A DNA stretch of 64,000 nt from Phreatobacter stygius (lineage in GTDB: Bacteria > Pseudomonadota > Alphaproteobacteria > Rhizobiales > Phreatobacteraceae): positions 4,787,001 through 4,851,000 of the forward strand of contig NZ_CP039690.1 in assembly GCF_005144885.1 (NCBI RefSeq), written 5' to 3'. The position numbers and the translations under genes were made by a program. Below, in pieces: positions 44,076 through 52,128 of the stretch; the first letter of the stretch is position 1; the number at the start of each line of letters is the position of its first letter. Below the pieces are notes generated by a model. That model worked only from the letters and a program-made list of their open reading frames with translations, was not told the DNA's origin and ran no database searches.

Positions 44076-44953
44076 GGGCAGAGCAGGGCCGAAGGATGAG
44101 GCAGATCGTTCAGCCAGGCCCGGCGCAAGCCGAGCCGATCCAATGGGTCGAGGCCCGGGGCGAAAGCTTCAGTTTCGACCTCGAGGCCGGCCTGCCGCTC
44201 ATCGAGGCGGTGCGCCGGGGCTTCGCCGCCAGGGGCTATCAAAGTGGTGTTCTCTCGGCATCGGACGGCGCCTTGTCGCCCTTTGCCTATGTCATGCCGG
44301 CGCTCTCCGAAACGCCCGATCATGCCGCCTTCTACAGCCCCACTTTTCGCCCCGCGGGCGTCACCCGGCTGACATCGGCGGCGATGACCTTCGGCAGCCG
44401 CGACGACAAACCGTTCTTCCATTGCCATGCGCTGTGGCGGGAGGCCGACGAGCGCTTGAACGGTGGCCATATCCTGCCGGAGGAAACCGTCGTCGCCGAG
44501 CGCTGCCGTGTCGAGGCGATCGGGCTCGATGGCGCGGCCTTCACCGCCGAGCCGGATCCTGAAACCAATTTCAAGCTGTTCGGGCCAGTCGCCCGGCCGG
44601 CAGCCGGCACGGCGGCCCGCCAGCGGGTCTTCGCCATGAGGCTGAGGCCCAATCGCGACATGGCCGGACTGCTCGAACAATTCTGCCGCGACCATGGCAT
44701 TGCCAAAGCCAGGCTGCATGGTGGCGTCGGCAGCATTATCGGCGCCTGTTTCGACGACGGCCGGATCGTCGAGCCTTTCGCCACCGAAATGGCGGTGCGC
44801 GCGGGGACGATCGCGCCGGGCGCCGACGGCGAGCTCCAGGCCGAGATCGACGTTGCGCTGGTCGACTATACCGGCGGGCTCGCCGAGGGCCGGCTCGCGC
44901 GCGGGCAGAACCCCGTGCTGATGACGGTGGAGATCGTGCTCGAGGTGGTGTGA
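44072..44953 (+). CDS. Double PCC-domain (DUF296) protein
   Basis: A 293-residue protein with two PCC/DUF296-type modules. The first (about residues 30-160) contains the H117-C-H119 pair in PFFHCHALWREADERLNGGH and the GGH motif at 131-133 that in known PCC folds form a metal-site triad. The second (about residues 185-290, RVFAMRLRPNRDMAGLLEQF, GGVGSIIGACFDDG) has kept the fold but has no HxH pair. Function is unknown; plant relatives are AT-hook DNA-binding proteins, bacterial ones are uncharacterised. The GTG start overlaps the ligase stop by 4 nt (ATG 44096 alternative). Confidence 0.85.
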   Translation: MRAEQGRRMRQIVQPGPAQAEPIQWVEARGESFSFDLEAGLPLIEAVRRGFAARGYQSGVLSASDGALSPFAYVMPALSETPDHAAFYSPTFRPAGVTRLTSAAMTFGSRDDKPFFHCHALWREADERLNGGHILPEETVVAERCRVEAIGLDGAAFTAEPDPETNFKLFGPVARPAAGTAARQRVFAMRLRPNRDMAGLLEQFCRDHGIAKARLHGGVGSIIGACFDDGRIVEPFATEMAVRAGTIAPGADGELQAEIDVALVDYTGGLAEGRLARGQNPVLMTVEIVLEVV

Positions 44954-44967
44954 GGGTGGGTTCTGCC

Positions 44968-44984
44968 CTCTCCCTATGGGAGAG
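44968..44984. repeat. Short palindrome CTCTCCC-TAT-GGGAGAG
   Basis: A 7-bp inverted repeat with a 3-nt loop, 15 nt after the PCC gene, followed by TTGATTTATAAG and a T-rich stretch. It resembles intergenic palindromes common in Hyphomicrobiales and may terminate the operon at its 3' end. Confidence 0.45.
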
Positions 44985-45101
44985 AGTTGATTTATAAGCG
45001 TTTTTTCGTTTTGGCCGGCAAGCGTCATAGGGCGCGAGCCCTCGATGGGCCGAAATCGGTTGATCGATTTCATCAAGCACAACAACGACTGAGGGAAAGA
45101 A

Positions 45102-45887
45102 ATGGCCATGACGGCATCACCGGAAGTGCGCGTGGCGATCGTCACCGGCGGGGCGTCGGGCATCGGCCTGGCGACTGCCGGGATCCTTTTGGAGCAGGGC
45201 TGGCAAGTGGTCGGCACCGACCGCGACGCCGATGCGCTCGCCGCCGCCGAGACGGCGCTCGCCGGTCATGCCGGGCGCTTTCGCATGGTTCAGGGCGATG
45301 TGACCGACGAAGCGGCCATGGCACGGCTGGTCGAGGAGACCGAGCGCGATGTCGGCCCGATCCGCGGGCTGGTGACCTCGGCCGGCATCGGCCGCGACGT
45401 GCCGTTCCTCGACACCACCGCCGACATGTTCCGCACCATCCACGAGATCAATGTGGTCGGCACCTTCATCATCGCGCGTGCGGCCGCCGCCGCCATGCGC
45501 GCCTCGGGCGGCGGTGCCATCGTCACCATCGCCTCGGTGTCCGGCCTGACCGGCAATATCGGCCGCGCCGCCTACGGTTCGTCGAAAGGGGCGATCGTCA
45601 ATCTCACCCGCATCATGGCGGTCGAACTCGCCCGCTTCGGCATCCGGGTCAACAGCGTGGCGCCCGGGCCGATCGAGACCCCGATGGTGGCTGAGGTCCA
45701 CACCTCGGCGATCCGCGACCAGTGGAACGACAAGGTGCTGCTCGAGCGTTACGGCACGCCCGCCGAGATCGGCGAGGCCGTCGCCTTCCTGGTCGATGCC
45801 AGGCGTTCGAGCTACATCACCGGCCAGATCCTGGCGGTGGATGGCGGTTTCGTCGCCTGCGGGCTGAACGACAAGTCGCGCGGCTGA
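45102..45887 (+). CDS. Short-chain dehydrogenase/reductase (SDR)
   Basis: A 261-residue classical SDR. Cofactor motif TGGASGIGLATAG, substrate-side TSAGIG, catalytic Ser in TIASVSG and Tyr/Lys in YGSSK, and PGPIETPM at the C-terminal side. The ATG at 45102 has a GAGGGAAAG ribosome site. It is 148 nt beyond the PCC gene and has its own AT-rich upstream stretch. It probably acts with the thiolase and ligase on a hydroxyacyl intermediate. Confidence 0.9.
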   Translation: MAMTASPEVRVAIVTGGASGIGLATAGILLEQGWQVVGTDRDADALAAAETALAGHAGRFRMVQGDVTDEAAMARLVEETERDVGPIRGLVTSAGIGRDVPFLDTTADMFRTIHEINVVGTFIIARAAAAAMRASGGGAIVTIASVSGLTGNIGRAAYGSSKGAIVNLTRIMAVELARFGIRVNSVAPGPIETPMVAEVHTSAIRDQWNDKVLLERYGTPAEIGEAVAFLVDARRSSYITGQILAVDGGFVACGLNDKSRG

Positions 45888-45911
45888 CCCGCGCGCCCGT
45901 CCCGGCTGATC

Positions 45912-47231
45912 TCACCGGAGGAATTCGGGCGAGATCAGGCTCGGCAGGAACAGCGACACCGACGGCCAGACGATCACCAGCGCCAGCACCATGAGCATCG
46001 GGATCAACATGATCATGGTGTCCTTGATGGCATCGCGCATCCGCATGCCGGCGACCGTGCAGGCGATCATCAGGCACAGCCCGTAAGGTGGGGTGACCAG
46101 GCCGAAAGCCAGGCTGACAATGCCGACCATGGCGAAATGCACCGGATCCATCTGCACCGCCTTGGCGAGCGGCGCCAGGATCGGCCCGCAAATGATGATC
46201 GCCGGAATGGCATCCAGGAAGCAGCCGACGACCAGGAAGACGAAGGCGATGAAGAAGCCGGTGGCCATGAAACCCATGTTCCACGCCGACACGCCGGAGA
46301 GGATCGCCTCGGGGATCTTGTAATAGGCCAGGAGCCAGCCGAAACAGCTTGCCGTGCCGACGCAGAACAGCGCGATGCCGGCGAGCTTGCCGGTGTCGAG
46401 CAGCGCCGAATAGAGCCCCTTGAAGTCCATCTCGCGATAGACCAGCAGAGACAGCACGCCAGCATAGAGCACGGCGATGGCGGCCGATTCGGTGGCGGTG
46501 AACCAGCCGAAGACCTTGCCGCCGATGATGATGCCGGGCGTCATCAGTGCGAGGAAGGAATGGGCGCAGGCGCAGAAGAATTCCCGCCACGCCGCGCGCG
46601 GATAGGTCGGATAGCCACGCTTCGTCGCATAGACATGCACGGTGGCCATCTGGGCGACGCCGATCAGCAGGCCGGGAATGATGCCGGCCAGGAACAGCGC
46701 GCCGATCGAGGTGGTCAGGATGCCGCCCCAGACGATCATCAGGATGGATGGCGGGATGATCACCGCCAGCACCGCCGACACCGCGGTGATGGCGACCGAG
46801 AAGCTGTCGTCATAACCCTCGCGCCGCTGTGCGTCGATGAAGATCTTGGACTGGCTGGCGGCATCCGCCGTCGACGAACCGGAAATGCCGGCGAAGAAGA
46901 TCGACAGCACGACGTTGATCTGGGCAAGGCCGCCCGGCCAATGACCGACCATGGTGCGCGACAGTTTCATCAGCCGGTCGGTGATGCCGCCGACGTTCAT
47001 CAGGTTGGCGGTCAACAGGAAAAACGGCACCGCCAGAAGGATGAAGGAATTGAAGGCGTTGAAGGTTTCCGACATCAGGCTCATGGAATCGAGCCGCGGT
47101 TCGATCGCCAGGATCGGCAGGCAGGCAAGCCCGAGCGCAAAGGCGACCGGCACGCGCAGGACCAAGAGGCCGAAGAAGCAACCGAACAAGATGAAGGCGG
47201 CCTGACCGGACGAAAGCACAGCGCCGGTCAT
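45912..47231 (-). CDS. TRAP transporter large permease (DctM-like)
   Basis: A 439-residue, about 12-TM channel subunit. AVPFFLLTANLMNVGGITDR, FAGISGSSTADAASQSKIF and AFGLVTPPYGLCLM are DctM signatures. The start at 47231 overlaps the DctQ stop by 4 nt. The gene is convergent with the SDR gene (24-nt gap). Confidence 0.93.
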   Translation of the reverse strand: MTGAVLSSGQAAFILFGCFFGLLVLRVPVAFALGLACLPILAIEPRLDSMSLMSETFNAFNSFILLAVPFFLLTANLMNVGGITDRLMKLSRTMVGHWPGGLAQINVVLSIFFAGISGSSTADAASQSKIFIDAQRREGYDDSFSVAITAVSAVLAVIIPPSILMIVWGGILTTSIGALFLAGIIPGLLIGVAQMATVHVYATKRGYPTYPRAAWREFFCACAHSFLALMTPGIIIGGKVFGWFTATESAAIAVLYAGVLSLLVYREMDFKGLYSALLDTGKLAGIALFCVGTASCFGWLLAYYKIPEAILSGVSAWNMGFMATGFFIAFVFLVVGCFLDAIPAIIICGPILAPLAKAVQMDPVHFAMVGIVSLAFGLVTPPYGLCLMIACTVAGMRMRDAIKDTMIMLIPMLMVLALVIVWPSVSLFLPSLISPEFLR

Positions 47232-47746
47232 GATTGGGCGCTCCTGCCGGTGATGGTTTTGAAATCGTCGACAAACTGTTCGCCGAGGAAGACCAGCCAG
47301 GTCAGCCCCATGACCGGCCAGGCGATGTGGATGAGCCAGAGCGGCAATTCCGCGAGTTCGGAAATGCGGTACCAGCCGAAGCGGGTGAACTGGATGCCGG
47401 CCCAGACGAAGACCAGGGCCAGGGCCAGCACGCCGAGGCGGCCGAGCATGCGGGCGACCGCTTCGCCGCGCGGGCCCAGCTGCGGCAGCAGGTCGACCTC
47501 GAAATGGGTCGATTCGCGCACGCCGATCATCGCGCCGATCATGATCGTCCAGATGAACAGGAAGCGCGCCATTTCCTCGGTCCAGATATAGGCCGGGATC
47601 AGGTCGGTATAACGCGAGAAGATCTGCAGGCTGACCGGGATGATCAGGATGGCGACGGCGACGACCAGGAGATGGGAGAGGAGGGCTGAATAAGCCGCGG
47701 TGAACCGGCGCCAGAGGCTCGGCGGCGCAATGTCTGTCGGGTTCAT
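47228..47746 (-). CDS. TRAP transporter small permease (DctQ-like)
   Basis: A 172-residue four-TM small subunit (WTEEMARFLFIWTIMIGAMI, then GVRESTHFEVDLLPQLGPRG). It pairs with the large permease. In this system the two are separate, unlike the fused protein at 37239. Confidence 0.92.
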   Translation of the reverse strand: MNPTDIAPPSLWRRFTAAYSALLSHLLVVAVAILIIPVSLQIFSRYTDLIPAYIWTEEMARFLFIWTIMIGAMIGVRESTHFEVDLLPQLGPRGEAVARMLGRLGVLALALVFVWAGIQFTRFGWYRISELAELPLWLIHIAWPVMGLTWLVFLGEQFVDDFKTITGRSAQS

Positions 47747-47818
47747 GGGGAACTTTCGGCAAGGGCTGCTGGCAAGGGCTGCTGGACTTGGGCTCGATGA
47801 CGGCGGATGTGAGGACCA

Positions 47819-47850
47819 CCACCCCGTCGCGACGATCCGTGACGGGGTGG
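47819..47850 (-). other. Intercistronic stem-loop between TRAP dctP and dctQ
   Basis: A perfect 10-bp inverted repeat (CCACCCCGTC / GACGGGGTGG) with a 12-nt loop lies 14 nt past the binding-protein stop on the minus strand. There is no U-tract, so it is more likely an mRNA-stabilising or attenuating hairpin that lets the binding protein be made in excess of the permease. Confidence 0.6.
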
Positions 47851-47864
47851 GGCTGCCTTCCGCG

Positions 47865-48860
47865 TCAGACCGCGTTGACCTTGCTGAAGATGCCGTCGGC
47901 GCCGATTTCCTTGGCGTAGGTCGCCATGACCGGGTCGACCAGCCGCTTCATCGCGTCGCGTTCCTCGAACACCACGCGCTTCAGCTTGCCGGCTGCCTCG
48001 AGCGCGTCGAGCTTCACCACCTCTTCGCTCGATTCCAGCTGGCGGCCGAAATCTCCGGCTTCCTTGCCGGCCGCCATGACCGCGTCCTGCAACTCCTTGG
48101 GCAATGCCCTCAAGGTCTTCATCGAGAAGCAGATCGGCCGGATCGACACCGCATGCTGGGTCAGGTTGAGATGGGGCGCCACCTCGTAGAATTTCATCGC
48201 CTCGACGCCGGCCGCCTCGTTCTCTCCGGCGCTGATGACGCCATTCTGGATGGCGTTATAGACCTCGTTATAGGCGATCACGGTCGGCGACATCCCGACG
48301 GCGGCGAAGGTGCGCGACCAGATCGGCGCGCCCTGGACGCGGACCTTGAGGCCGCGGATTTCGGCGAGATTCTTCACCGGCTTGTTGGCGAAGATGTTGC
48401 GGATGCCGCCGCCGGCATGGCCGATCAGCCGGACCTCGGCACGCTGCTCGACCTCGTCGGCGATCGGCTTCAGCAGGTCCTGTTTCACCACACTGTTCAT
48501 GTGCGCGATGTCGCGGAACACGAAGGGCGCGTCGATGAACGGCGCGGCGCGGGCGAAGGTCGACATGTGGGCCGGCGAGACAATGCCGTAATCGACCGCC
48601 CGGCCCTGGGCCATATATTCGAAATATTGCTTTTCCAGGCCGAGCGACGAGTTCTTGTGCAAAATGAAATTGATCGGCTTGCCGTAGAGCGCCTTGACCC
48701 GTTCTTCGAACCGCACCAGCGCCTTGGTGAAGGCATGGTCGTCGTTGAATTGCACCGCGCCGCTGAGCGTGATCGGACCCTGGGCGCGCAAGATGGCGGG
48801 GTGGGCGAGGAGGGCCGCGGATGTCGCTCCGAGGCCGATGAGAACTTGCCTGCGTTTCAC
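47865..48860 (-). CDS. TRAP transporter substrate-binding protein (DctP-like)
   Basis: A 331-residue binding protein with signal peptide MKRRQVLIGLGATSAALLAH. The core carries LHKNSSLGLEKQYFEYMAQG, YGIVSPAHMSTFARAAPFID and KVRVQGAPIW with the ligand-binding Arg. The start ATG follows GGGAGGAGATCATCG. Upstream lie an inverted repeat (48888-48903) and a TTGCATGCAA palindrome (48960-48969). The ligand is unknown. Confidence 0.92.
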   Translation of the reverse strand: MKRRQVLIGLGATSAALLAHPAILRAQGPITLSGAVQFNDDHAFTKALVRFEERVKALYGKPINFILHKNSSLGLEKQYFEYMAQGRAVDYGIVSPAHMSTFARAAPFIDAPFVFRDIAHMNSVVKQDLLKPIADEVEQRAEVRLIGHAGGGIRNIFANKPVKNLAEIRGLKVRVQGAPIWSRTFAAVGMSPTVIAYNEVYNAIQNGVISAGENEAAGVEAMKFYEVAPHLNLTQHAVSIRPICFSMKTLRALPKELQDAVMAAGKEAGDFGRQLESSEEVVKLDALEAAGKLKRVVFEERDAMKRLVDPVMATYAKEIGADGIFSKVNAV

Positions 48861-48887
48861 GATGATCTCCTCCCTGGTTTCTTCGCG

Positions 48888-48903
48888 CCCATGTTTGCAT
48901 GGG
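48888..48903. promoter_or_regulatory. Inverted repeat upstream of TRAP dctP
   Basis: CCCATG-TTTG-CATGGG, a perfect 6-bp inverted repeat lying 27-43 nt before the start of the binding protein, possibly in its 5' leader. Confidence 0.4.
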
Positions 48904-48959
48904 TCTGTATGCTAGTATGGCAGAAAGAATCAGGGCGAACTACAGTGAAAGAGGCATGG

Positions 48960-48969
48960 TTGCATGCAA
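48960..48969. promoter_or_regulatory. TTGCATGCAA palindrome upstream of TRAP dctP
   Basis: A perfect 10-bp palindrome about 100 nt before the TRAP binding-protein start. It fits the same TTGnATnCAA pattern as the two sites at 16321 and 20019, but a 10-mer of this kind may occur by chance. Confidence 0.35.
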
Positions 48970-49132
48970 GGCATGCATCGACGTTGCTGCAAAGCGATCG
49001 CTGCAGTGCGATAAAAGCGACAGGAATACTGTCTTTATTTGAAGGGCGCGCATCACCGCGCCGCGTCACACGGCTGTCCGGCGCTTTCCCGGACGGGTGC
49101 CCTTCAGGCCAGCATCATGCGCCTGATCCGCC

Positions 49133-50680
49133 TCACAGGATCCGGCTGGCCTTGTTCGTCCAGTAGCGGTCGCGCAGGCCCTTCTTGTAGAGCTTGCCGG
49201 TCGGCAGGCGCGGCAGTTCCGGGTCGAAATCGACCGAGCGCGGGCATTTCTGCGGCGACAGGTGCTGCTTGCAGAAGGCGATGAGTTCCTGTTCCAGCTC
49301 CGGCCCGCAAGGCGCGTCGGGCATGGGCTGGATCACCGCCTTCACCTCCTCGCCATAGTCGGCATTGGGTACGCCGAACACCGCTGCGTCGGCGACCTTC
49401 GGATGGGTGATCAGGAGGTTCTCGCATTCCTGCGGATAGATGTTCACGCCACCGGAGATGATCATGAAGGTCGAGCGGTCGGTCAGGTAGAGAAAGCCGT
49501 CATCGTCGACATAACCGACATCGCCGACGGTCGACATGGTGCCGTCGGCCGAGCGCGACTGGGCGGTGCGTTCGGGATCGTTGAAATAGACGAAGGGCGT
49601 CGCCGTCTTGAACCACAGGCCGCCCGGCTGGCCCTTGGCGCAGGGCCGCATGTCGTCATCGAGCACATGGAGATCGCCGAGCAGGACACGCCCGACCGTG
49701 CCGCGATGGTCCAGCCATTGCTGGCTGTCGCAGGCGGTGAAGCCCATGCCTTCGGTCGCCCCGTAATATTCGTGGATGATCGGCCCCCACCAGTCGATCA
49801 TCTGCTCCTTGACCTGGGGCGGACAAGGCGCGGCCGCATGAATGGCGATCTCCAGCGACGACAGGTCATGCCGTGTTCTGGCCGCGTCGGGCAGTTTCAG
49901 CATGCGGCTGAACATGGTCGGCACCAGCTGGCTGTGGGTCACCCGAAATTCCTCGACCAGCGACAGGTAAAGTTCCGGGTCGAAATGCTCCATGATGATG
50001 ATCGTGGCGCCGTTGCGGATGGCCAGCGCCACGGCGGCTTGCGGCGCCGAATGATAGAGCGGCGCGGGCGACAGGTAGGTCATGCCTTCGCGGTAGCGCC
50101 AGAGCTTGTTCAGGAAGTCGTAGAGCGGCAGCGGCTGGGACGGCGGATTGTCGGGCAGGGGCCTGAGGATGCCTTTCGGCCGCCCGGTGGTGCCGGAAGA
50201 ATAGAGCATGGGCGTGCCGAGCCACTCGTCCTCGATCGGCGTGTCGGGCAGGCCTGACGTCGCCTGGTCGAGATTGACGAAGCGGCCGTCGCCGGGGCCA
50301 TCGACAATCAGGCAGAGCCGGATATCGGGGCACTGCCGGAGCGCCTCGGCGGCCACCGCCTGTTTCGCCCGCGAGGTGATCAGCACCCGGGCTTCGCTGT
50401 TGTTGAGGATATAGGCGAGCTCGTCGGCGAGCAGGTAGGAATTGATGCAGGTGCAATAGAGGCCGGACCGCTCGCCGGCGCCGCAGCACTCGAGGTAGCG
50501 GACATTGTTCTCCATGAAGATCGCGAAGTGGTCGAGACGCTTAAGGCCATTGGCCCTGAACAGATGGGCCAGCCGGTTGGTGCGGGCCTCGAACTCGGCA
50601 TAGGTCACCTGCTCGCGGCTCTCCGCCATGATATAGGCCGGCTGCTCGCCGCGCTCACGGACATGCCTGCCTGCATACAT
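49133..50680 (-). CDS. AMP-dependent acyl-CoA ligase
   Basis: A 515-residue adenylate-forming ligase with MLYSSGTTGRPKGILRPL, YYGATEGMGFTACDSQQW, DVGYVDDDGFLYLTDRS and the C-terminal Lys in LPRLPTGKLYKKG. It probably converts the acid imported by the adjacent Liv-type system to its CoA ester. The ATG at 50680 has a CCGGAGGAC ribosome site. It lies 104 nt downstream of the Liv binding-protein gene, behind a GC-rich hairpin. Confidence 0.9.
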   Translation of the reverse strand: MYAGRHVRERGEQPAYIMAESREQVTYAEFEARTNRLAHLFRANGLKRLDHFAIFMENNVRYLECCGAGERSGLYCTCINSYLLADELAYILNNSEARVLITSRAKQAVAAEALRQCPDIRLCLIVDGPGDGRFVNLDQATSGLPDTPIEDEWLGTPMLYSSGTTGRPKGILRPLPDNPPSQPLPLYDFLNKLWRYREGMTYLSPAPLYHSAPQAAVALAIRNGATIIIMEHFDPELYLSLVEEFRVTHSQLVPTMFSRMLKLPDAARTRHDLSSLEIAIHAAAPCPPQVKEQMIDWWGPIIHEYYGATEGMGFTACDSQQWLDHRGTVGRVLLGDLHVLDDDMRPCAKGQPGGLWFKTATPFVYFNDPERTAQSRSADGTMSTVGDVGYVDDDGFLYLTDRSTFMIISGGVNIYPQECENLLITHPKVADAAVFGVPNADYGEEVKAVIQPMPDAPCGPELEQELIAFCKQHLSPQKCPRSVDFDPELPRLPTGKLYKKGLRDRYWTNKASRIL

Positions 50681-50740
50681 CTGGACGTCCTCCGGATTTT
50701 TTGCTCTGGAGCGGCGGCCCCGGCGAGGCGGGCCGCGGCC

Positions 50741-50764
50741 GCGGGCGGGCTTCCGCCCACCCGC
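50741..50764 (-). other. GC-rich stem-loop between Liv binding protein and ligase genes
   Basis: An imperfect GC-rich inverted repeat (GCGGGCGGG / CCGCCCACCCGC with one bulge) lies between the two genes. No T-run follows on the minus strand, so it is probably a partial attenuator or processing site rather than a terminator. Confidence 0.45.
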
Positions 50765-50784
50765 GCTTCTCGGGAGCCCGCGGT

Positions 50785-52011
50785 TCAGACGCTCTCGTTC
50801 GACAGCACGTCGCCGAACAGCTCGAAGGTCTCGCCCTTGACGCGCGCCAGCTGCACCGACTGGATCGGGTAATAGTCGGTGGCGCTGGTATTGACCTTGA
50901 TGCCCGGCAGCAGCAGCGGCGCCTCGAAATTGCGGATGCTGGCTGCCTGTTTCATCACGTTGTCGCGGGTCAGGTTGTCGCCGGCCGCCTTCAGCACGTG
51001 GACCAGCGTATTGGCGACCGAATAGCCGTAATTGTGACCGTCGTCGCGCAGGTCGGCATTGGGCATGTATTTGGCCATGAAGGCTCGCCAGGCCGCGACG
51101 TCGGGCGCCGCCGCCCATTGCGGGTCATTGGCGTCCTTGCGGTAGAGCGCGATGATGATGCCTTGCGAGTTTTCCAGGCCCGCCGGTTTCATCACCGAGC
51201 CGAACGACGACGACACGTTGTTGAGATAGTGGACCGGCTTCCAGTTGATCTCGGCGGCCTTGCGGATCGCCTGGGCGGCGAATTTCGGCGTGGTGATGTT
51301 GAAGAACACGCCCGCGCCGGAATTCTTCAGCTGGATCATCTGGCTGTCGACGGTCGGGTCGGTGACCTCATAGGTCGAGAGCTGGACGATCGCCCGCTCG
51401 TTGTCCTTGCCGAGCCCGGCCTTGAAGCCGTTGAAATAATCCTTGCCGTAGTCGTCGTTCTGCATCAGCACGCCGATCTTGGCGTTCGGATTGCTCGCCA
51501 GGATGTGCTTGGCATAGATCGCCGCTTCGGTGGCGTAGTCGGGCTGCCAGCCTATGGTCCAGGGGAACTGGGCCGGATTGCCCCATTTCGACGCGCCGGT
51601 GGCAACGAACAGCTGCGGCACCTTGCGGGTGTTCATGTAGCGCTGGATGGCGGTGTTGGACGGCGTGCCGAGCGGGTTGAAGACCAGGAGAACCTTGTCC
51701 TCCTCGACCAGCTTGCGCACCATCTCGACCGCTTTGGGTGGCGAATAGCCGTCGTCATAGGTGATGAAATTGATCTTGCGGCCATTGATGCCGCCGTCGT
51801 CGTTGATCTTTTTCATCAAGGCCTCGGACGTGCGCCCGATCACGCCATAGGCCGAGGCATTGCCCGAATAGGGCATGATATTGCCGATCCTGATTTCGCC
51901 GTCCGAGGCGCCGTCGTCATAACGCTTCTGGGCGATGGCCGGCGAGAAGACCGGGGTCAGAGCCATGGCTCCGAGGCCGGACATGAAGGTTCGACGCTTG
52001 ATCGTGGTCAT
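50785..52011 (-). CDS. Branched-chain-type ABC transporter substrate-binding protein (LivK-like)
   Basis: A 408-residue periplasmic binding protein of the Leu/Ile/Val family. The signal region MTTIKRRTFMSGLGAMALTP has a twin-arginine motif. The core has EIRIGNIMPYSGNASAYGVI, NDDGGINGRKINFITYDDGY and LMQNDDYGKDYFNGFK. Members bind amino acids, amides or aromatic acids; the associated ligase favours an acid. The start ATG 52011 has a GGAGG ribosome site; ATG 52017 is too close. Confidence 0.92.
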   Translation of the reverse strand: MTTIKRRTFMSGLGAMALTPVFSPAIAQKRYDDGASDGEIRIGNIMPYSGNASAYGVIGRTSEALMKKINDDGGINGRKINFITYDDGYSPPKAVEMVRKLVEEDKVLLVFNPLGTPSNTAIQRYMNTRKVPQLFVATGASKWGNPAQFPWTIGWQPDYATEAAIYAKHILASNPNAKIGVLMQNDDYGKDYFNGFKAGLGKDNERAIVQLSTYEVTDPTVDSQMIQLKNSGAGVFFNITTPKFAAQAIRKAAEINWKPVHYLNNVSSSFGSVMKPAGLENSQGIIIALYRKDANDPQWAAAPDVAAWRAFMAKYMPNADLRDDGHNYGYSVANTLVHVLKAAGDNLTRDNVMKQAASIRNFEAPLLLPGIKVNTSATDYYPIQSVQLARVKGETFELFGDVLSNESV

Positions 52012-52128
52012 GGGCATTTCCTCCGGTTGCTGTTTTTGGCGGCCGGTTCCGGCCGCATGCTTCATTGTTGATCGGTGATACGGGTCCGTTGTGTCTTTCC
52101 AACGATGGGGTTGCGGTTTCGATGGGTT

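Noticed and set aside
47700-49166. A 488-codon open frame opposite the TRAP binding protein
   Set aside because: Antisense shadow of a well-supported DctP gene; no domain signal.
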